Translations under genes and position numbers: made by a program
Shown: positions 38,253 to 47,875 of the stretch, in pieces
How positions within the stretch are numbered: position 1 is the first letter of the stretch
Layout of the letters: every line of letters starts with the position of its first letter
Assembly (NCBI GenBank): GCA_027037535.1
Contig: JALVZQ010000003.1
Location: forward strand, 142,880 to 206,879
Origin: Acidilobaceae archaeon
GTDB lineage: Archaea > Thermoproteota > Thermoprotei_A > Sulfolobales > Acidilobaceae
DNA: 64,000 nt
Direction: 5' to 3'
The notes under the pieces: model-generated
Told to the model about the DNA's origin: nothing
The model's database searches: none
Seen by the model: the letters and a program-made list of their open reading frames with translations, nothing else

Positions 38253-39461
38253 TTGAGCCGCAAGATTGAGATAACACGAATAGAGCCTACAAGGCTATCC
38301 CACTACTTATCATTGCTAGGGGCTATAGTTCTAGGATTCTATATTCTCGGCTATGGCTCTGGTATTGTAGCCTTTATCGGCTCTACGCTCTTAGCCTTGC
38401 CCCTGGTATTATCACTCTATTTAAGGTATACGCTCGTATTGCTTAAAGACGAGATCCAGGTGAAGAGAAGCGTCATAGGGAAACCGGTGGAGGGATACTA
38501 TACTCCTGTAAAGTTGACTGTCAGTAATGGTAGTAGATTAGGACTGTTCTATGCCACGATAAACGACTCGCCACCGGAAGGCCTAAGAGTGAAAGGTTTA
38601 AGTGGAGGAGGTGGAGTCCTCCCCCCACGCTCAGAGATAGATATACTCTACTATGTAATTCCAAGAATAGGGCTTAGAGAGTTCGGCGGGGCAAAAATAA
38701 CTATATGGGATCCCCTAGGACTAGTAACGGCCGAGGCAAGTATAACTCCGTCAGGTTCAAGATTCATTAGTGGATATCCCAGCAAGGCGATCGCATATGA
38801 TATGCCCGAGTTGAAGCCAGTTGTAGACCCATATATTAGTCCTAGCTCAAGGCTTATCCGAGGCCCCGGAATAGAAATTTATACGATTAGAGAATTCGTC
38901 CAAGGAGACGAACCCAGACTAATCGACTGGAAAGCCACTGCGAGACTCGGCAGGTTATTCGTTAAAGAGCTAAGGAGAGAAGCAGAAATACCATTAATGA
39001 TTGCCGTGGCACTATCAAGTCAAAGCAATATAGGTGAACCCTACAAGACGCCATTCGAGATGTTATTGAGGGCCGCCTATATTCTTGGAGAACAATTAGT
39101 GTCGAGGGGGAGCAGTATAACCTATATTGCTCTTACAGGAAGATCTCCTGTAAAAACACCGATGGGTAGAGGAAAAGAGGGTATTAGCCGGTTGCAGGAC
39201 GCTATTGCAGTAACACCTCCACCGAGAGAAAACGCTCCATACGGGTTGTTCGAGATAGTTAAGCACATTAAAGCAACTTTTCCAGGTAAAGGAATAGTAC
39301 TCATATTAGTTGATGAAGAGTCAAAGAAGAGACTGCACGGTATTGTTAGCAGTATTCTAGAGATGAAGCATAGAGTCTACTATATGGAGATGGCTGAAGG
39401 AGCCATAAAGGTGTATCCAGTGAAGCTAGCTCCCCAAATTATATCAGGGAGGGGTGAGTAA
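38253..39461 (+). CDS. DUF58 membrane protein
   Basis: 402 aa from a TTG preceded by AGGAG. Two N-terminal TM segments (residues ~15-55), then a beta-rich part and the DUF58 signature RGPGIEIYTIREFVQGDEPRLIDWKATARLGRLFVKELRREAE near residues 205-250, beginning a vWA-like fold. It is 5 bp after moxR, the usual functional partner. Confidence 0.88.
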   Translation: MSRKIEITRIEPTRLSHYLSLLGAIVLGFYILGYGSGIVAFIGSTLLALPLVLSLYLRYTLVLLKDEIQVKRSVIGKPVEGYYTPVKLTVSNGSRLGLFYATINDSPPEGLRVKGLSGGGGVLPPRSEIDILYYVIPRIGLREFGGAKITIWDPLGLVTAEASITPSGSRFISGYPSKAIAYDMPELKPVVDPYISPSSRLIRGPGIEIYTIREFVQGDEPRLIDWKATARLGRLFVKELRREAEIPLMIAVALSSQSNIGEPYKTPFEMLLRAAYILGEQLVSRGSSITYIALTGRSPVKTPMGRGKEGISRLQDAIAVTPPPRENAPYGLFEIVKHIKATFPGKGIVLILVDEESKKRLHGIVSSILEMKHRVYYMEMAEGAIKVYPVKLAPQIISGRGE

Positions 39462-39464
39462 TAC

Positions 39465-40604
39465 TTGAGAAAGTATAGTCTGGTCGCTCCAGCTTTTATT
39501 GGGGTTTCATTGTTTTATGCTATGATGATTTCTGACGAAATCATAGGCGCGTTAATTGTCAAGTATGGTCTCGCAGAATTCGCTGGGCTCTTCAGTATCC
39601 TTATCCTAGGTATAGCCGTTCTCCAGCTTGTACATCCTATATATACGATTGTGCTCGCTGTTCTCTGGGTAATAACCAGCGTAGCCGCCCAACAAGTTAA
39701 TCTACACCTCCTAGGACTCTTACTAGTGATCATAGCTCTATCCAATATATATAGAGTGGGACGATTCAACCCTCCATATGCTACTAGAATAGATAATGTT
39801 AAGACAATACTTTACCCTCTTGGAGCAATAATTGGCGTAGCTATCCTATTAGGAGCGCCAGTTTATATTATCGTGACACGTCTTCCAGCACTGGTGACGA
39901 GTTGGGCATCAACTATTCCCGGAGACATAGGAGTATTTCTAAAATCAGTTGCGGGAACACTGCTGGCATCATTCGTAATAATCCTCTTGTCTCTATATAT
40001 ATTGTTTAAAGCATATGATTCGCTGACTAGCTTATTCCTAGCCATGAAGCCTGGATATCAGGCCCTTTCAGAATATGAGCTTAGAAGAGATTATGAGGAT
40101 TGGAAGAAGAAGCTTGTATTGTTTGAGGGTAAGCAGGGCGGGGCACTGCGTGAAGGCCTAATAATAGTGTACTCGCTCTTGTTCTCGCCGGTCATATTTC
40201 CTGCAACTAGGACGCTGTTTGTCTCGCTAGCCGGTGAGGCTTCGACTAGCGTTACTGTTGCATACATGTTCACTGGTTACCTTATAGCATGGTTAATAAC
40301 TAGGATATTGATAATATTCCTTTTCTCTCCTCCACCGATAAAGGATCTATATAAGCCTCTTCGACCGACATCATATCTCTCGGCAGGAATACTGTTCTCA
40401 CTAGCAATAATCACGGTATACTATATTATGGGCGGAGACCTATATAGTCTAGCCCAGGCATTCTTACTTGGAAGAAGCCCAGGCGTAGAAGACCCAATAG
40501 CTACTAATATTCAATTGGAGAACCTTGGAGATAGAGTGGATCAGATGATAAAGCTCCTCGATGAGGGCCTTCAGACTCTAGTTCTCTTATTGTGGGGTGG
40601 CTAA
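39465..40604 (+). CDS. Polytopic membrane protein, last gene of the moxR operon
   Basis: 379 aa, about eight membrane segments, no recognised family. A cytoplasmic loop (residues ~190-225, YELRRDYEDWKKKLVLFEGKQGG) separates two membrane blocks. TTG start 3 bp after the DUF58 stop. Position suggests it is the membrane partner of the MoxR-DUF58 system. Confidence 0.65.
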   Translation: MRKYSLVAPAFIGVSLFYAMMISDEIIGALIVKYGLAEFAGLFSILILGIAVLQLVHPIYTIVLAVLWVITSVAAQQVNLHLLGLLLVIIALSNIYRVGRFNPPYATRIDNVKTILYPLGAIIGVAILLGAPVYIIVTRLPALVTSWASTIPGDIGVFLKSVAGTLLASFVIILLSLYILFKAYDSLTSLFLAMKPGYQALSEYELRRDYEDWKKKLVLFEGKQGGALREGLIIVYSLLFSPVIFPATRTLFVSLAGEASTSVTVAYMFTGYLIAWLITRILIIFLFSPPPIKDLYKPLRPTSYLSAGILFSLAIITVYYIMGGDLYSLAQAFLLGRSPGVEDPIATNIQLENLGDRVDQMIKLLDEGLQTLVLLLWGG

Positions 40605-40726
40605 AGGGATTTTTCCCTGTTTTATCAAGTATATTAATATCATTGGATGAAGAGTGACTCCAATACTGAGCGATAGACGCCGCTATGATGTCATCCACCC
40701 ATACTGATATATTAAAGTACGAGTCT

Positions 40727-41599
40727 TTATAGTGATAGGAATTCAACTAGCTCTCTGTAGAGCAGGCTGAGACTATTCCTATCGGCCTCTAACGCTCCTT
40801 TCTCGGTTATCATACCGTCGAGATACTCTATAGGGGTCGAGTCGAATACCGGATAGCTTACACGGTAGCCGTCGAGACTAGTATATCGTATAAGTATAGG
40901 TATCTCGTGGCAGGTCTTGAAGGGATTAATCTTTGTAGCGTCGAACGCCGAGAAGAAGGGTGTTTCTGTATCCCTGCTCGCTAACGCTAGTAGGCGTGTG
41001 CCTAGTTTATTATAAAGGCAACCGTCAAGTGTGACCGTGTCTGCTCCAACTATTGCTAGATCGGCTTGCTCTAGCTTGACGTGTATCATCATGTCTGGTA
41101 TCGGATCTATTTGGAAGCCGGTTCTCGATAGGCTCTCGGCGAATACGAGTCCCTCGCCGCCAGGTAGGCTAATTGGAGCTATGACTTTCGGCCTCTTATC
41201 TGGTGGGAGTGATAATAGGGCTTGTTCTATTGTGCTGCTGTAGCTGAACGTAATAATGGCTTTTTTGCCTGTTAGGATGTTCTTTAGGTTCTCGTTTAGT
41301 AGTTCTCCGGCCTGTTTCCTGTATTCGAGTAGTGTTAGTAGTTTTTCCTTTATGTTTGAAGGCTCAGTTTCTTTCCTGCATGATTCTTCGATGATATATG
41401 CGATCCAGTGTAGAGGAGTCATAGTTGGGTTGGCTTCTATTATTTTTTGTGGTAGATTATTGCACGAGCAGATATTGGCTCCTGTCTCGATTTCTTCAGT
41501 GATTCCTCTTATTATGTGTAGCATGCTCCAGCTTGCTCCACGTGTTTGTTCTTCTGACACTTCTTCGAGTACTGAGTTGATTCGGCGGCAGCTGTTCAT
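40727..41599 (-). CDS. eIF2B-alpha-like / ribose-1,5-bisphosphate isomerase family protein
   Basis: 290 aa. The Rossmann core shows AIITFSYSSTIEQAL, then ADLAIVGADTVTLDGCLYNKLGTRLLALASRD and PFFSAFDATKI, which is the eIF2B/MtnA/R15P-isomerase signature. The predicted catalytic Asp in GADTV is present. Whether it regulates translation or isomerises ribose-1,5-bisphosphate in the archaeal AMP pathway cannot be settled; no AMP phosphorylase or RuBisCO gene lies in this window. Confidence 0.8.
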   Translation of the reverse strand: MNSCRRINSVLEEVSEEQTRGASWSMLHIIRGITEEIETGANICSCNNLPQKIIEANPTMTPLHWIAYIIEESCRKETEPSNIKEKLLTLLEYRKQAGELLNENLKNILTGKKAIITFSYSSTIEQALLSLPPDKRPKVIAPISLPGGEGLVFAESLSRTGFQIDPIPDMMIHVKLEQADLAIVGADTVTLDGCLYNKLGTRLLALASRDTETPFFSAFDATKINPFKTCHEIPILIRYTSLDGYRVSYPVFDSTPIEYLDGMITEKGALEADRNSLSLLYRELVEFLSL

Positions 41600-41858
41600 T
41601 TTGTTCTTGCCTCCTTGTTTGCTAGGAGCTGGTTTGGGGGCCTACTTGGGGGTGAGCAAGCCGCGACACTTCCTCACCATGGGTAGCGCATTCGGCATAT
41701 AGCCCGGCAGGCATCGGCCCCTATTGATAGTATTGTTTCTTGGTCCTTGTTATTATTATTGGCATTATATATGATTGTTCTCGATTTAGTGCATTAAAGA
41801 AAAACTATTCTCAAATATAAATAATAATTATTTTAGATAACTAACACCGTTAATACAT

Positions 41859-43805
41859 ATGGAAAAGAACAAAAAGATAAGGAGGCCGACGAAAATGAAG
41901 CCCCAAAAACTCGTCCCTATACTAATACTCATAATACTCCTCCAACCAATTACACCAATATCCCACGCACAACTCCCAGGACTAGAAACACAGAAAATAA
42001 GCTGCACAGTACACATAGCTGCAGTATCCTCAAGCGGAAAAGGAGTACTAGGAAACCTCACAGTCACAATAGAATACCCAGGAACAGGAAAGGTCTATAT
42101 ATCAACAAGTCCAGCAGCAGAGCTCGACACGCAGGGAAGCGCGAGAACAGCAGCATTCGTCGCAAGCCTCTACGCAGGAGTACCAATGTGGAACTATAAC
42201 TTCTACTATGATATAGAGAGCCCCAGCGTCATAATAGGAGGCCCAAGCGCAGGCGCAGAAATGACGCTCGCAACCCTCCTCCTCCTCACCGGCCATAAAT
42301 GCAATGACACAATAGTAGCGACGGGAATGATACAGCCAGACGGATCGATAGGTCCCGTCGGAGGACTCAAGGAAAAACTAGAAGCGGTAGCAGAATCAGG
42401 AGCAAAAGTATTCGTTGTACCAGCAGGCCAAACCACATACACATACTACACAGAAAAAATACGCAGGGTAGGACCATTCGTATACGTTACTAGAGAGCCT
42501 GTAACAATAAACCTATACCAGTACGGGCAACAGCTAGGAGTAACAGTATACTCTGCCGCAACAATCATCGACCTCTACAATATAGCGGTAAACGGCCACC
42601 CCCCAACATACAATATAAACACTCCCGTATGGAACGAATCAGAAAACACCATACAATACATTAAACAAGCCTACCAAAGCCTCAGAAACCAGCTCGAAAC
42701 TGAGCTAGACCAGATACAAAACACTCAACAACTAAGTCAACTCATACAAGCCGCAAATCAATACGCTGAGAACGCCCAAAACTACTATGATAGGGGAGAC
42801 TACTATCGGGCGCTAACACTACTAGGACAAGCACTCATAACAGGCTGGACGGCTAAAGACACAGATACAGCGCTTAGCAACAATCTTGATGTAACAAACA
42901 CTGTCTCGTCGATAAACCAGTCCATAATGCAGGTCTACAACCAGATTCAAGAAATAGAACAACAAGGCATATCAAATACAAGCCAACTATACAAGACAAT
43001 GCGTGCTTATGCACTCATGGGGTTGGCAGCCTACTACTTTACGAGTGCGCTACAACAGCTACAGCAGGAGCAGAGCCAATATTCTCTCCCATATAATATA
43101 CTAACCGGAGTAAACATACGTCCTCTAATACTTCTTGAAAACGCCAGATGGTATGCGACTCTCTCAAGCATCTGGCTAAACGTGACAAGCGGGCCATCAG
43201 AGCCAATAAACGCCACACTAGTTGAGAAAAGCTCTATTCTTCTAGAAAGCAATGCAAAGACAATGCTGGCATACACCACGACCTTACTACAAGAGGTAGG
43301 AGTAAGCGACGACAACGTCTCTATTGCAGCATACCTACTGGATCAAGCGATGTCTACGGAGGACCCCGTAGAGAGGCTGGGATTATCAATATACTCCATC
43401 GTAGTACTTAATGCAGTCATACAAGAAACATTCCCTATGCAGACACAACAGGTGGTATCCGAACTACTATATGCCCTATCAGATAGGCAGAAGCCAGCGA
43501 CAGAGCTGGAAGCTATACTATTAAGACAAGCAATGAACACTAGTGGAACCACTAGTTTAAGATATGCTTCAGAGCTAGTGCTTGTAGACTCAATGTTGAG
43601 AATGGTGTCATCCAACAATTCAGCTCCACTAATAATAGAGCCCGGGACAGCGCCAAGCCAGCAATATACTGAGCAGTCGACGCAAAACGAGATCTCGGAG
43701 AACACTACTAGTACCACGTACTATGCTCAATTAATAGTTATAGCATTGACACTAGTAATATTACTATATACTATTAAGATAGCGTCGGCCCGTCCGAGCC
43801 CATAG
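41859..43805 (+). CDS. Membrane-anchored exported Lon-type (S16) protease
   Basis: 648 aa with a signal sequence (residues ~18-37), an extracellular S16 domain with the Ser-Lys dyad Ser130 (GGPSAGAEMT) and Lys171 (GGLKEKLE), a long Gln-rich helical region with possible coiled coil, and a C-terminal TM (residues ~620-640). There is no AAA+ ATPase domain, so the protease is ATP-independent or regulated otherwise. Two starts are possible: ATG 41859, leaderless behind a TATA-like ATTATTTTAG, or ATG 41895 with GGAGG upstream. Confidence 0.85.
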   Translation: MEKNKKIRRPTKMKPQKLVPILILIILLQPITPISHAQLPGLETQKISCTVHIAAVSSSGKGVLGNLTVTIEYPGTGKVYISTSPAAELDTQGSARTAAFVASLYAGVPMWNYNFYYDIESPSVIIGGPSAGAEMTLATLLLLTGHKCNDTIVATGMIQPDGSIGPVGGLKEKLEAVAESGAKVFVVPAGQTTYTYYTEKIRRVGPFVYVTREPVTINLYQYGQQLGVTVYSAATIIDLYNIAVNGHPPTYNINTPVWNESENTIQYIKQAYQSLRNQLETELDQIQNTQQLSQLIQAANQYAENAQNYYDRGDYYRALTLLGQALITGWTAKDTDTALSNNLDVTNTVSSINQSIMQVYNQIQEIEQQGISNTSQLYKTMRAYALMGLAAYYFTSALQQLQQEQSQYSLPYNILTGVNIRPLILLENARWYATLSSIWLNVTSGPSEPINATLVEKSSILLESNAKTMLAYTTTLLQEVGVSDDNVSIAAYLLDQAMSTEDPVERLGLSIYSIVVLNAVIQETFPMQTQQVVSELLYALSDRQKPATELEAILLRQAMNTSGTTSLRYASELVLVDSMLRMVSSNNSAPLIIEPGTAPSQQYTEQSTQNEISENTTSTTYYAQLIVIALTLVILLYTIKIASARPSP

Positions 43806-43856
43806 GAATACAGACTTATATTAGGATAATGAGGAAAAGAAAAGAAGACTAACTGC

Positions 43857-44972
43857 TTATTGTTTGTTTCTCAGGTACTCATCTATCTTCTTTGCAGCTT
43901 CCATACCGCTCTTTAGAGCGGGTCCTATTAGGCTTGGCCCGTGTCTCACGTCGCCTGCTGCGAATACTCCTTCCCTAGTGGTCATGAAGTCATCGTTAGT
44001 TATTATGACTCCGCTATCGTCTACCTTTATACCGCAACATCCGTCTTCAATCGGGGGCGTTGGTAGGACTCCTACTGCCTTTAATACGTAGTCGAACTCC
44101 TCAACGAACTCGCTGCCCTCTATGGGGACGGGCTTCGGCCTCTTCTCAGCGCTCGTCCGTACTAGCCTCATGCGTACGAATTTGACTAGCTTCTTGCCGT
44201 TCTCCTCGTAGAACTCTACGGGCTGTGTCAGCTCCCAGTAGTGGGCTCCCGCCGTTATTAGGTGATCGATCTCTCTTGGACCCATGGGCGCGTATTCCTT
44301 GCTCCTCCTATAGCTTAGCACTACTTCTTTAACCTTGCCCTTAAGCTGTTCATAGGTCAAGGGTACTAGGACGGCGTCTGCTGCTGTGAGTCCTCCTCCT
44401 ATTACGAGGATTCTTCCCTCTAGTGGAGGCACTTGGTCCCAGCTCTTATAGCCGTAGACTGCGTGGTGTAGTGCCACTAGCCATTCGACTGCGGGGTATA
44501 CCCATGGGAGGTCTTCTCCTGGTACCCTCATGTCCCTTGTCTTCCATGTACCAGTGGCTATTAGGACCGCGTCGCTCTCCTTAATGATATCTTCTAGGTG
44601 TATCTTTTGCTGTGCACCTACTACATCGTCCATTAGACCATAGCTCTTGGTCATGTCTACTTTTGTCCTTAGAACGAATTTCACTCCAGCATCCATGAGC
44701 TCCTTGATACCTTTTCTCACAGGCCCTTTAGGAATCCTAGTGACAGGTATACCGAATAGTATCATTCCTCCGGGCTCAGGGTTCATATCGTATACAGTGA
44801 CATCGTAACCCTTACAGACAAGTATACCTGCCGCTCCTAGTCCTGCAGGACCTGCACCGATTATGGAGACCTTTTTCCCGTTCTTTTCCGGGATCTCCTT
44901 ACATCTCAAGAACTTCATTTCTATCCACGCTCCAGTATATTTCTTTAGTGTCCAGGATTCGAAAACATGCAA
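43857..44972 (-). CDS. GltD/NfnB-type FAD-NAD(P)H oxidoreductase
   Basis: 371 aa. FAD-binding GAGPAGLGAAG near residue 38 and NAD(P)H-binding VIGGGLTAADA near residue 195; the C-terminal VFAAGDVRHGPSLIGPALKSG closes the FAD site. It lacks the N-terminal [4Fe-4S] Cys motif of full GltD. Archaeal homologs are named glutamate synthase small chain, but without a large chain the true partner is unknown; ferredoxin:NADP reductase activity is a possibility. Confidence 0.88.
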   Translation of the reverse strand: MHVFESWTLKKYTGAWIEMKFLRCKEIPEKNGKKVSIIGAGPAGLGAAGILVCKGYDVTVYDMNPEPGGMILFGIPVTRIPKGPVRKGIKELMDAGVKFVLRTKVDMTKSYGLMDDVVGAQQKIHLEDIIKESDAVLIATGTWKTRDMRVPGEDLPWVYPAVEWLVALHHAVYGYKSWDQVPPLEGRILVIGGGLTAADAVLVPLTYEQLKGKVKEVVLSYRRSKEYAPMGPREIDHLITAGAHYWELTQPVEFYEENGKKLVKFVRMRLVRTSAEKRPKPVPIEGSEFVEEFDYVLKAVGVLPTPPIEDGCCGIKVDDSGVIITNDDFMTTREGVFAAGDVRHGPSLIGPALKSGMEAAKKIDEYLRNKQ

Positions 44973-45068
44973 ACTAGATATTAAGTGAATAACAATCCTT
45001 GAATATGTATAACTGCATATACGAAATGAATACTTTATCCCCCTACAATGAGCTCGCCGAGGATCCCC

Positions 45069-45788
45069 CTAACCGTACAGTATTATGAAGTATACTTGTA
45101 CGCAGAGTATTAACACGAGAACAGCCAATCCAAGCGTAGGAATAAATGTTCTCCTAGTATTCTCACGGAGTGCAAATCCACGGAGCTCTGCTGCGATACC
45201 TACCCATCGTGCCCTTTCGAGCATGAGGCTAAGCAGGGGCATCATAAGGGACTCATAGTCGCTTGGAGTCACCGGTATTCTCCTAGCTCCTCTCTGTCGA
45301 CGCATTTGAAGGATCTCTCGTATATCTTGTTCTCCTAGCTTAAGGAGTCTCAGGGCAAAGGCTATGCTGAAGGCTATGCCTTTTGGAAGGCCTAGTTCCG
45401 CCTCTAGGCTCTTGAGGGATTCACGTGGCTTGATCTGGGAAACATAGAGTAGGCTAACGCCTCCCAGTGTAATGAATCTAAGGCCTATTATCATGGTAGC
45501 ATTTACCGCTCCCTCTCTAACCACTAGTAGACCTATACTGAATACTGGTTCTCCGGTATTGACTAAGAGGAGAGCGTTTAGAAAAGTACCCCATATTCCT
45601 ATGAACACTAGTAGTGTTAGGAAAGGATATCGGCGAGCGCCGAGCAAGAATCCAGGTACTCCATTAATCAAAGCCAGTGCAAGCAAAGCATCTTTACTGT
45701 CTGCCACGAATACGAGTAATGTGACTATTATACCGTATATGAATAATTGAGCAGGCGTCGGTCCAAGCCGGATCTTAGAGCCAGGCAT
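45069..45788 (-). CDS. ecfT: ECF transporter transmembrane protein EcfT
   Basis: 239 aa with about five TM segments and the coupling motifs RRQRGARRI and AELRGFALRENTRR characteristic of CbiQ/EcfT. It overlaps the ATPase gene by 14 bp. The pair would power a vitamin or metal ECF importer. Confidence 0.86.
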   Translation of the reverse strand: MPGSKIRLGPTPAQLFIYGIIVTLLVFVADSKDALLALALINGVPGFLLGARRYPFLTLLVFIGIWGTFLNALLLVNTGEPVFSIGLLVVREGAVNATMIIGLRFITLGGVSLLYVSQIKPRESLKSLEAELGLPKGIAFSIAFALRLLKLGEQDIREILQMRRQRGARRIPVTPSDYESLMMPLLSLMLERARWVGIAAELRGFALRENTRRTFIPTLGLAVLVLILCVQVYFIILYG

Positions 45789-47199
45789 TCTCCATCATCT
45801 CCAGTGCCTCGCCCCTAGATATCTCCCTGAGTCCTCTACTCGAGGCATAGTAGACTCTACTGGCACAGTCAGCGATAATACGGGAATCATGGGTTGCGAT
45901 CATTACGCCGATTCCTTCATGGGCGATCTCCTTGATGAACCCGCATAGATTTCTATACAATATGAGGTCGAGGCCTGTCGTGGGCTCGTCAAGTAATAGG
46001 ATCTTTGGCTTATAGAGTAGTGATATGATTATGGTTAGCCAGCGTCTCTGGCCATGGCTCAGCCTATAGGGAGAGGCGTCAAGGCTGTCAGCCAGCCACT
46101 TGTATTTTTCTATGAATATTTTTGGATCGGATCCCGTCCTAGAGCTAGTATATTGTAGCTCTTTCTTTACAGTGTTGAACATGAACATGTAATCCGGTAA
46201 CTGTGGCACATAGAATAAGGATCTCCGACTAGATCCTTTTCTCTTTTCCACTTGTATCTTTCCACATCCAGGCTTATACATGCCGGCTAAAGTCTTGAGC
46301 AGGCTAGTTTTTCCAGAGCCGTTCGGCCCTATGATCGCAGTGATCTCTCCCTCATACAGCTCCAGCTCTAGGCCTTCTAGGATTGTGGTGTCTCCTCTCC
46401 TAACACATAACTCCTCAGTAGACAATAATAGTTCTCCGCGTGATAGGCCAGGATTCGTTAGTCTTGGAGCCCTAGCATCAACTCCGAATTCCTCTAGTAG
46501 AGCCGTGTCAGCGTCCTCGATGGGCCATTTACCTACTATCTCGCCATCTCTGATCGCAACAACTTTGTCGACGAGGTCTAGGAAAAACCTAGCCTTATGC
46601 TCTATGATTATACTAGTCTCGATCTGGGTCTCTCTAAGAAATTGTCTGAGAGTCCTAGTCATCCAGGGATCAATACTGGCACTAGGCTCATCTAGCAGTA
46701 AGAGCTTTGGACTATGAACAATACTGGCCGCAAGCGTTAACCGTCTTTTTTCTCCCCCGCTGAGCAGTGCACTATCCATCATCATTTTCTCTTTCAAGCC
46801 AAACTTCTCCAATACAGCTATAGCGCGTTTCCTAGCCTCTTCCTCGGGATATCCGAGGTTCTCAAGCGTAAACATTACCTCGTCAAGTGGAGTGATCATG
46901 CTTAGCTGCTTGTCGGGATCTTGCAGAACTATCCCTAATAGCCTGGGAAGAATACGTGATCCCTCTTCTGTATAGACGTCGAACCCCATGACACGGGAGT
47001 AGCCTCTGAGCCAGCCCCCAAGTAGTCTGACAAGTACCCCGGTCAACGCCAGGAAAACGGTTGTCTTACCGCTCCCACTTGCACCTACAAGGAGAATCCT
47101 CTCTCCTCGACGAGAAGATAATTTGACGTCTCTCAGAACCGCCTTATTCTCCTTATAGCCTGCTTCAAGAGCATAGAAGTCAAGAGTTTCTGTACTCAT
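45775..47199 (-). CDS. ECF transporter ATPase, fused EcfA1-EcfA2
   Basis: 474 aa from ATG 47199, with two complete ABC domains in one chain. Domain 1: Walker A GASGSGKTTVF, LLSGGEKRRLTLAASIVHSPK, Walker B LLLLDEPSA. Domain 2: GPNGSGKTSLL, LSHGQRRWLTIIISLLY, ILLLDEPTTG. The second signature is LSHGQ rather than LSGGQ. No substrate-specific S component is next to it, so the cargo cannot be inferred. Confidence 0.92.
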   Translation of the reverse strand: MSTETLDFYALEAGYKENKAVLRDVKLSSRRGERILLVGASGSGKTTVFLALTGVLVRLLGGWLRGYSRVMGFDVYTEEGSRILPRLLGIVLQDPDKQLSMITPLDEVMFTLENLGYPEEEARKRAIAVLEKFGLKEKMMMDSALLSGGEKRRLTLAASIVHSPKLLLLDEPSASIDPWMTRTLRQFLRETQIETSIIIEHKARFFLDLVDKVVAIRDGEIVGKWPIEDADTALLEEFGVDARAPRLTNPGLSRGELLLSTEELCVRRGDTTILEGLELELYEGEITAIIGPNGSGKTSLLKTLAGMYKPGCGKIQVEKRKGSSRRSLFYVPQLPDYMFMFNTVKKELQYTSSRTGSDPKIFIEKYKWLADSLDASPYRLSHGQRRWLTIIISLLYKPKILLLDEPTTGLDLILYRNLCGFIKEIAHEGIGVMIATHDSRIIADCASRVYYASSRGLREISRGEALEMMENAWL

Positions 47200-47232
47200 C
47201 CCTCGGCCCACCGCCAAGGTCTTTTCTACGAG

Positions 47233-47868
47233 CTAGGTTCCATTATCACATTGTAGTGCAAAGACTCTAGCTGGACTACCCGTTCCATTTACTAGCTTGA
47301 GAGGAGCTACTATTATGTAAGGCTCCCCGTCTATGATCTTCTCTAATCCAGCGACGTTCTCAACGATATAGACGTTATTACCTAGTAGTATGCGGTGGAC
47401 CTCGTAGGGGTGACAATCGGGGCTAGGGGCATCTAATAGGAGGACCCTTGTCCCTTTCTCTACGAGGAACCATGCAGCATCGACAGTGAATTCCCTGACA
47501 TCTATACATGGATCCTCATGGTTCCAGCGATATCCAGTGTATACGGCGAGCATAGGAGGATTACCATTGATGTGCTTCTCTAATACTCTCCTCGTAATCT
47601 TGTCGAAGCTAGACAAGTCAAGTACTTGGACACGACCTATAAGTTCGTGAAGAGGCACCTGGTCTATGCCTTGTCCTGTAGCGAAGAAGTGGCGTGGGGC
47701 ATCGATGTGTGTTCCAGTATGCTCTGTAACTTTGATCTGGCGTAGATGGTATCCATGCACGTTATATGATGCTAGTGACGGGAATGTAGGGGGTGGATCG
47801 CCGGGGAATACAGGTGTATCGGGTCCTAAAGGATTGGTGAGGTCTATTACTTTGCAGTTTTCTAGCAT
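47233..47868 (-). CDS. Cyclase-family metal hydrolase (KynB-like)
   Basis: 211 aa from ATG 47868 behind GAGGAA. Signatures: DLTNPLGPDTPVFPGDP near the start and TEHTGTHIDAPRHFF near residue 50, the metal-binding motif of kynurenine formamidase and relatives. Isatin hydrolases and uncharacterised hydrolases share this fold, so the substrate is open. Starts 7 bp after the M29 aminopeptidase stop. Confidence 0.88.
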   Translation of the reverse strand: MLENCKVIDLTNPLGPDTPVFPGDPPPTFPSLASYNVHGYHLRQIKVTEHTGTHIDAPRHFFATGQGIDQVPLHELIGRVQVLDLSSFDKITRRVLEKHINGNPPMLAVYTGYRWNHEDPCIDVREFTVDAAWFLVEKGTRVLLLDAPSPDCHPYEVHRILLGNNVYIVENVAGLEKIIDGEPYIIVAPLKLVNGTGSPARVFALQCDNGT

Positions 47869-47875
47869 TCTTCCT

